A DNA stretch of 64,000 nucleotides from contig NC_052353.1 of NCBI RefSeq assembly GCF_009727055.1, forward strand, positions 45,084,569 through 45,148,568, written 5' to 3'. The position numbers and the translations under genes are program-made. Position 1 is the stretch's first letter. Each line of letters starts with the position of its first letter. Positions 57,385-64,000 of this stretch are shown one piece after another. Source of the stretch: Benincasa hispida (Eukaryota; Streptophyta; Magnoliopsida; Cucurbitales; Cucurbitaceae). The notes beneath the pieces are model-generated. The model searched no databases and had not been told where the DNA came from. It worked only from the letters and a program-made list of their open reading frames with translations.

Positions 57385-59080
57385 TGATTAAACTGGCAGA
57401 AATGCCAGTTATTAAACCTTTTATTTAGAGTCATGAGAGCTAATACAGTAGAAAATGCGGTGATAATACTAGGAATTTGCAAAAAATTGTTTTGCGTCGA
57501 TTAGCCTAAAATCCTCACTGACTCCAATATAGATGCGTTAATCTATGCCAAAGTGTTTTTTTTGTAGCTATCGTAGGAATCAAACGCATGCGTTTGAAGT
57601 AACATAGACAAATGCATGCATTGAAGCCAGACGATCGCAAAGACAAATGCATACGCTAAAAATTGGATTGCATGCGTCCATCGCATGGAATTTCCGCTGA
57701 TCGAATGCGTCCATTGCACGAAAGTTGCGGTGATCATTTAGGAATTGCGGCCACGGAGTGACAACCATAATAGAAGGACGATCGCAAGATGGGAAGGTTG
57801 CATTGATGCTTTAGTTGAATCAAGCTCGAACGCATACCTTGGGTGTATTAACGAGATAAGACGATGTGACATTGCCCATATCGCAACAACAGCAGCAGTG
57901 AGCCATAACGCGATCATGATAGGTGTCGGCGTTTAAACTCTATAATTAGCCTTTTCGACCTTCATTTCAAGACATCCGAACTTCTACCTCAAGGCAGAGG
58001 TTTGTGATCACAGATGAGAACTTGAGAAAGATTTTCAGTGAGAATTCTTCACCTCCACAAACCATACCGAGTCACGAGCGGAGCTTTCGCTAGAGATAGA
58101 GCTCGAGAGAGATATCTCCACTATTCATCCATGGCACCACTGGCAACCTTGATGCAGAGTCCTTCATTTATCTTCTAACCTCTGTATTGTATTACATTTT
58201 AGCTTAAGATATTAAGACATTTTGTAATCAATGCATCTTTTGATTCCTTCAATGCCATCTTCTTCTTCATCTTTATCTTTATCATCATTTACCTTGATCG
58301 TTTATTTATCAAAGGCGATCGCATACTTAATCGTGTAGCCTAGAGATGGGACACATGTAGCAACCCACCGAGAGGTGTGCATTGTGCGAGTACAGTGAGT
58401 TAATCCTCTTTGCTTGGTGAAAGGGTTGTAGCAATGCTTGTCTATGGGTTGTTGCATTGCTTGTCTATAAGCTAAATAGTCACGTCTAACTGCCTGAGAA
58501 GGTAAGAGATGAAACGCACTAAAGAAAAGTATGCATTGTTCCTAGAGATAGGCACAATCTTATGCTCGACGCAACCATGCACTATAGAGATATAGTCATG
58601 CGGCTGACCATCGAGAGGTGTGCGATGCGTTAGTGTGACGAGCTAGGATTACTCAAGTGATTTAAGATAATAAATATTACTATGCATTAATGGTTGTTAT
58701 GTATCTATCTATTTTCATCGCAAGTCTTCTATTGCTCAATCTGTTTAGATAGAAGTAGAAGTAGTGTGTAAATCCATTAAAGTTTTTCTTTTTATTTTTC
58801 TTTTCATCGCCTCAAACACATTGCTTCATAAACATTATTGAGTGACAAGTCCCTGTGTTCGACCTTGGATTACCTGAGAAACTTGCGTTTGCGTTATACT
58901 TGGCGCGAGCGTAAGAAAACTTGTGATAGGAACACGTGGTTATTGCACACTAGATTAACGCATTTTCACTCTGAAGCATGACCTTTAACACATGGGCATA
59001 AACGCATAGCTTAAGCCATGTCTAATGCATGATTGCGTGCACAACCCCATCCGTCCCTAATAAATTTTTCCTACCCAACA
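57385..59080 (+). repeat. 5' LTR of element D (LTR type 2)
   Basis: It begins TGATTAAACTGGCAG and ends CTACCCAACA, 1696 bases. It matches 60513-62226 along its length. The hairpin arms AACTGGCA and TGCCAGTT around GAAA are intact despite a small insertion near the start. The GTGTTCGACC motif is near 58856-58866. Confidence 0.9.
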
Positions 59081-60512
59081 AGTTTTTGGTGTCATTGCCA
59101 GGGACTTGGCAGCTAATGTTTTGTGAAGTTTTGTGTTTTCGCAGGCACCCTTTCAATCTTAGGTGTATTGTAGATTGTGCGACCAAGATGCAAACAATAT
59201 TTGGAGTATAGGCGATGCGTCAAAAGTCAAATATTGACCCCGAGATAGAAAGGTTATCTGTCGCATGAGCTGGAAGCAGTTTTAGGCGCATGCCAACCAT
59301 CATGCGTCCAACAATTGCTAGAAGCTCCAATGGTCAGGGCGAGCCCCTTGACCTAAGCAGTTGAGAGTCATCTCCTGCATGGGAGACTCCTTGCGGTGAC
59401 AACACTCTAATTTCTCCAAGGACTACTCTATCTTTACGTTAATTTCTTAGTTTAGTTTATTGTTTTTATTTTTGTTATTTTGGATATGCGGCAATTTCCT
59501 TCGTTTTGGTGTGTTTGCTCCTTGTAGGTGCGATAATAATCTCCTCGGTGCACAGTTACAACAGAAGAATCTTCCACATCCTTCAATGCATGGCTTCAAT
59601 CGCATGAATTCCAACGCATTGTCGCATGTGTAGTTCTACTTAAGGTTCTGTTCTTGTTATCTTTTATGCCTTATCCTTTTGAAATTCTCTGTCTGATTTC
59701 AATTCTTTGTGATGCATCTATAATGGTACAAATAATTCACCACATCCTCTAACTATATCGCAAGGGTTTCCATACTTTTAATAGCTTCTTCAAATTGTGA
59801 AAGTCTAAAGTTTTATTGTGTGCAAACCCTTGCTCAAGAATTTGTTATCACATTCTTGTTGAGTTTGTTTTTAGCTTACAGTGAGAATGCTGCCACCCTC
59901 TAAGTTTGAGGGTGGCAGTGGTCTCAGAGAATTGCGTTCATCACATTGCAATGGTTCCATCAAAAAAAAAAATTGAAAATAATAACTCCACTGCCAATGC
60001 AATAGGGAAACCCATGTTGACAAGAATTGAGTTATGAAAGGCACTTACCCGTAGTTGGATGTCCGCATGACACCTGTGGGGGCAAGACAAAACGAAGGTA
60101 AGTCGCCAGGATTAACGCATAAGCGTAACTCCTCTATCGGGCGCACGCCAAATTAAGCAAGACATGAGTTAAGTTGAATATGGAACGCAACCGAAGTTGG
60201 ATGCCCGCATGACACACGTGGGGGTAAGCCAAAATGAAGAGCATAACCAGGTTCAATGCCGCATTCGAATAAGTAACCGCATAATCTGGAATTGTTTTGA
60301 ACGAACACATTCTCAAGAGCTGAACGCAAAGTTGCGGTGAATGAATAAAAAGTTTTTGAGCAAAGGCTAAACGAATTTAACTTAGAAAAGATTTCTTTGG
60401 AGAAGTAGCCGAAGTGGAGGAGAGCATTGCTTCCATAGTTAGAGGCACGAGTTAAGAATTTCTTGAGTATAACGCATGCTTGAGGACAAGCATGATTCTA
60501 AGTTTGGGGGGG
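59081..60512 (+). other. non-coding internal region of element D
   Basis: The PBS-like site starts at about 59084. A NIDPEIERLSV-like gag start, then a stop, follows at about 59230-59270. A perfect 11-base hairpin lies at 59890-59918 (arm CTGCCACCCTC, loop TAAGTTT). Two repeats of the GTTGGATGTCCGCATGAC type lie at 60040-60095 and 60193-60238. The terminal purine tract AAGTTTGGGGGGG ends at 60512, next to the 3' LTR. No ORF over 70 codons is convincing. Confidence 0.82.
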
Positions 60513-62226
60513 TGATAACTGGCAGAAATGCCAGTTATTATAAGCCTTTTATTTAGAATCATGAGAGCTAATAAGTAGAAAATACGGTGATAATACTTAG
60601 AATTTGCGAAAAATTATTTTGCGTCGATTAGCACTTAAATCCTCACTGACTCCAATATTATGCGTTACTCCATACCAAAGTGTCTATTTTTGTAGCTATC
60701 GCAGGAATCAAATGCATGCATTTGAAGTAAGCAATCGCAGACAAATGCGTGCGCTGAAGCCAGACGATCGCAAAGACAAACACATGCACTGAAAATTGGA
60801 TTGCATGCGTCCATCACATGGAAGTTGCGGTGATCGAATGGTTCCATTACACAAAAGTTGTAGTGATCAAGCGGATGCGGTGATCATTTGGGAATTGCGG
60901 CCACGGAGTGACAACCATAATAGATTGCAAGATGGGAAGGACGCATTAATGCTTCAGCTGAATCAAGCTCGGACGCATACCTTGGGAGTATCAACGAGAT
61001 AAGACGATGTGACATTGCCCATACCCCAACAAAAGCAGTAGTGAGCCATAATGCGATCATGATAGTTGTCGGCATTTAAACTCCATAAATATCCTTTTGA
61101 ACCTTCATTTCAAGACATCCAAGGCAGAGGTTTGCGATCACAGATGAGAGCTTGAGCAAGATTTTCAGTGAGAATTCTTCACCTCCAGAATCCATACCGA
61201 GTGACGATCGGAGCTTTCGTCGGAGATAGAGCTCGAGAGAGACATCCCCACCATTCATCCATGGCACCACTGGAAGCCTTGACGTAGAGTCCTTCATTTC
61301 TCTTCTAACCCCTGTATTGTATTACATTTTAGCTTAAGATATTAAGACATTTTCTAATCAATGCATCTCTTGATTCCTTCAATGCCATCTTCTTCATCAT
61401 CTTTATCTTTATCATCATTTACCTTCATCGTTTATTTATCAAAGGCGATCACATACTTAATTGTGTAGCCTAAAGATGGGATGCATGTAGCAATCCACCG
61501 GGAGGTGTGTGTTGTGCGAGTATAATGAGTTAATCCTCTTTGCTTGGTGAAAGGGTTATAGCAATGCTTGTCTATGGGTTGTTGCATTGCTTGTCTATAA
61601 GTTAAATAGCCGCGTCTAACTGCCTGAGAAGGTAAGAGATGGAACGCACTAAAGCAAAGTATGCATTGTTCCTAGAGATACACACAATCTTAAGCTCGAC
61701 GCAACCATGCACTATAGAGATATAGTCATCGGCTGACCATCGAGAGATGTGCGATGCGTTAGTGTGACGAGCTAGGATTACTCAAGCGATTTAAGTTAAT
61801 AAACATTACTATGCGTTAATGGTTTTTTTGTATCTATCTATTCTCATTGCAAGTCTTCGATTGCTCAATCTCTTTAGATAGGAGTAGGAGTAGTGTGTAA
61901 ATCCATTAAACTTGTTCTTTTTATTTTTCTTTTCATCGCCTCAAACACATTGCTTCACAAACATTATTGAGTGACAAGTCCCTGTGTTTGACTTCGGATT
62001 ACCTGAGAAACTTGCGTTTGCGTTATACATGGCGCGAGCGTAAGAAAACTTGTGATAGGAGCGCATGGTCATTGCACACTAGATTAACGCATTTTCACTC
62101 CGATGCATGACCTCTGACGCATTCACGTAAACACATAGCTTAAGCCATGTCTAACGCATGATTGCGTGCACAACCCCATCCGTCCCTAATAAATTTTTCC
62201 TAAGTAATAAGTTTTCCTACCCAACA
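60513..62226 (+). repeat. 3' LTR of element D (LTR type 2)
   Basis: It begins TGATAACTGGCAGAAATGCC and ends CTACCCAACA, 1714 bases. It differs from the 5' copy by scattered substitutions and small insertions, for instance an extra AAGTAATAAG just before the end. Confidence 0.9.
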
Positions 62227-63552
62227 CACAGAAAGTCATTTTCCAATGCAAATGTGATGCTTCTAAGTCTAGGCGCATGCGTTGAATGCAAAAGTGTCCA
62301 TAAAGCTTATTCCTAAGTCTCTACTCTTATCCTATGCGATGATGCAAAATGCATAAAGGCAAGGTGACCGCATACAATCATATCCTATCTCTAGGATGCA
62401 TACGATGCGTTATTAGCAAATAGGCTTATTCTTAAGCTTCTATCTCTTGATTATGCATTCTAATCTAACTTTCTCGAGCCTAGATTCTGACCTAACCTTC
62501 CCAAGCCTAGATCCTGTCCTTAGACTACCCTCTTGAGTATCTCTAATGGATGAATGAAGCATACATAATACAAGATAATCACATAGAATGAAGATTCCCA
62601 GTTGTGCTAGCTAAATGCTTCTCAACCTATTCAACAGATTTAGCTACTCATGCGTAAATAAAAGAGAGTGAATAGATATGGAGAAGTAAATTCCATTTCA
62701 ATAAATTAGTTTGAGTACAAAATAACAATGGAAGATGAAGGTATAGAGAGCCTGGTAGAAATTCCTTGTTGACCGAGGCTTTTACACTATTAATCTCTAT
62801 TCGGTTCCAAAGATATTTCTGCTTTTGCAGGCGTCAACCCTCTCTCTGTTCTTGAAGCTTCCGGTGCTTTTCCAAGCTTACCGAAACGATCTGTCGGCAC
62901 AACCTCCCTCCCTCGTGTCCGCCATAAAATTAAAGAAAATCTAAGAACAAGGCCAAACTATGAACAAACTTGTGAACTCGTAAGATCGTGAATTGCTTAA
63001 CCCCTTTTCTGAAGGATGCCGTTGGTATTTATAGAACTTCTAGGGTGAAAGGCGGCTTTTCTCTCATGATTGCACAGATGGGACGACTCTAAGTCCCTGA
63101 TTGATGCGCTGAATATTTGTCACCGAAAAGCTAAATGTACTTGGTCTCGTTAGTGGTTGTCAACTTAATTCGGATTTGATTGTCATCAGCTTTCTGTACC
63201 ATTGTGATTAATTATGCCTTTCACCCAGATGCGCCCACCAAGTTGCACTGACCAGGTTGCAACAATCCTTCTTGAGCAAATGTTGCAAGCACAATCACTG
63301 CAAAGCCTTGCAGTAATGCTGCGCTCGACCAATGATTTCCTATGATCGCAATTTCTGCCTTGCGTCAACGCATTTTCTGCACAAAAATACAAAAATCAAC
63401 TATTCCTATGCGATGAACGCATGCGACCACAATATTATGAATTTGATGCTTTTTGGACGCAATTTAACATTTTTTATCAACACAAGCCAACATTGTTTAA
63501 GAACTTAGCACTATGATAACGTGTATTTTTACTCGTTGATAGCCCGTTATCA

Positions 63553-64000
63553 CACGTTCCTTTCTTTCTCCCTCCAAAGTTTTTCCACTCCGCAATGTAA
63601 CAGCTTGACATTGCAGTTTACATGATCCCCTCGGGTTGTGTGGGAGTTCTGTTGAACTCGGCAGGGCCCCTTGTGGTCTGCTCTTTAGCTCGCTCGCAAT
63701 CTGGCTCATCTGCAATTCTAGATTGCGGATGGACGTAGCCTAACTTTGAAGCACGGTTTCGTTTTTCTCTATATACTGCTTCAACAAGCTTTCCAAGGAG
63801 GAAGATTACGGCAGTTGCGAGCTACTGGCTTGATTGCTTGTCTGACCGTTATTTCGCGGGAAGAATCCACGTGGCCCTTCTTTCTGCGCCACAGATTGGA
63901 AATTCTGCTGTTGATTCTTCCATGCAAAATTGGGGTGGTTTCTCCACCCAGGGTTGTAGGTGTTAGAAAATGGATTATTTTTCACAAAGTAAATAGACTG
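63553..64000 (-). pseudogene. gag fragment of a further gypsy element E, cut by element C
   Basis: On the minus strand from the window edge: SIYFVKNNPFSNTYNPGW, HPNFAWKNQQQNFQSVAQK, then IRNLELQMSQIASELKSRP, then SGKTLEGERKER. It stops at 63553 where C's 5' LTR begins. This is the second half of Athila-like gag, the part that is missing from element C. The zinc knuckle and the rest of gag should lie just beyond the window. One or more stops interrupt the frame. Confidence 0.85.

Larger units (their letters stand above)
57385..62226 (+). mobile_element. non-autonomous LTR retrotransposon D, a deletion derivative of the Athila-like family
   Basis: The element is 4842 bases: two LTRs of about 1.7 kb (57385-59080 and 60513-62226) around 1432 bases with no recognisable pol. 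It has a perfect CACAG duplication. It keeps a PBS-like site (GGTGTCATTGCCAGGGA), a few degenerate gag codons, the paired GTTGGATGTCCGCATGAC-type repeat, the terminal purine tract and the LTR hairpin. These cis signals are shared with A, B and C, so it was probably mobilised in trans by a full-length relative with type 2 LTRs. The LTRs are similar but not identical. Confidence 0.88.
49714..63552 (-). mobile_element. Athila-like gypsy complex C/E (minus strand)
   Basis: On the minus strand: 5' LTR (57015-57384 plus 62232-63552, split by element D), a tRNA-Asp-type PBS, a shortened gag, protease, linker, RT, RNase H, integrase, a non-coding tail and 3' LTR (49714-51420). The two flanks do not match: the left is copia LTR ending GACAC, the right is gypsy gag starting CACGT. 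The simplest reading is that C inserted into gag of a relative E and that a later deletion fused E's 3' half to C's 5' half. The coding residues are badly decayed. Confidence 0.72.
57015..63552 (-). repeat. 5' LTR of element C, split by element D
   Basis: 57015-57384 and 62232-63552 together form a 1691-base type 1 LTR matching 49714-51420. The right end on the plus strand is CGTTATCA, the complement of the TGATAACG start, with a short GCTATCAACGAG insertion just inside. A TATA box is near 63025. Element D occupies the gap with a CACAG duplication. Confidence 0.85.

Noticed and set aside
57385..62226. Two tandem satellite-like repeats (57385-59080 and 60513-62226)
   Set aside because: They are LTRs: a PBS-like site follows the first, a purine tract precedes the second, and a CACAG duplication flanks the pair.
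1..64000. Endogenous pararetrovirus or organellar insertion
   Set aside because: No movement-protein or coat-protein-like frames and no plastid or mitochondrial genes were recognised. All RT sequences are copia or gypsy with LTRs.

Overview
This window is repeat-dominated plant nuclear DNA from a dicot. The AT-rich composition, the style of the Ty1/copia and Athila-type Ty3/gypsy polyproteins, and a dispersed GATAGA/TATCTA repeat suggest a cucurbit, but that species guess rests on memory of sequence style and is only moderately secure. I find no intact host gene, no tRNA or rRNA gene, no CRISPR array and no organellar insertion. Nearly everything from 1 to 43600 and from 47970 to 64000 is LTR-retrotransposon sequence in several layers of nesting. 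Only 43600-47970 looks like ordinary AT-rich intergenic DNA.

Layout, left to right. 1-1450: part of a copia LTR (+). 3194-6355: a decayed SIRE/Maximus-type copia remnant on the minus strand (env-like ORF, then RNase H and reverse transcriptase). 6362-22075: copia element F (+), with a truncated 5' LTR and a tRNA-Met-type PBS, interrupted by the complete Athila-like gypsy element A (9775-20740, TSD ATATC). A's 3' LTR carries a solo LTR of a sister element (18558-20246). 22076-29444: copia element G (-), same family as F but facing the other way, with both LTRs recognisable and the 5' LTR truncated. 29586-40299: gypsy element B (-), TSD GTCTT, inserted in another copia LTR (29445-29585 plus 40305-41060). 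B has two different LTRs. 41061-41734: a patchwork junction. 41735-43603: a minus-strand copia LTR. 43604-47970: intergenic DNA with a MITE-like inverted-repeat element and GATAGA repeats. 47974-48300: a scrap of chromovirus-type integrase (-). 48301-49713: a copia LTR (-). 49714-64000: a gypsy complex (-) best explained as element C nested in a relative E and fused to it by a deletion. C's 5' LTR is split by the small non-autonomous element D (57385-62226, TSD CACAG).

The gypsy elements A, B, C/E and D share a tRNA-Asp-type PBS (deleted in B), the purine-tract sequence next to the 3' LTR (deleted in A), a second purine-tract-like sequence about 1 kb upstream, and a paired GTTGGATGTCCGCATGACAC-type repeat with a G-box core. 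They also share a hairpin in the first 28 bases of the LTR, whose stem bases covary between LTR types. The autonomous copies order gag, protease, an acidic linker, RT, RNase H and integrase as Athila elements do, but I see no env-like ORF after integrase. All copies are pseudogenic. B keeps the most catalytic residues.

One signal is technical, not biological: 33281-33318 is a perfect 38-base Tn5 mosaic-end junction of the Nextera mate-pair type, flanked by two near-identical 127-base copies of integrase sequence. The assembly is therefore locally chimeric inside element B, and nearby duplications should be read with that in mind.
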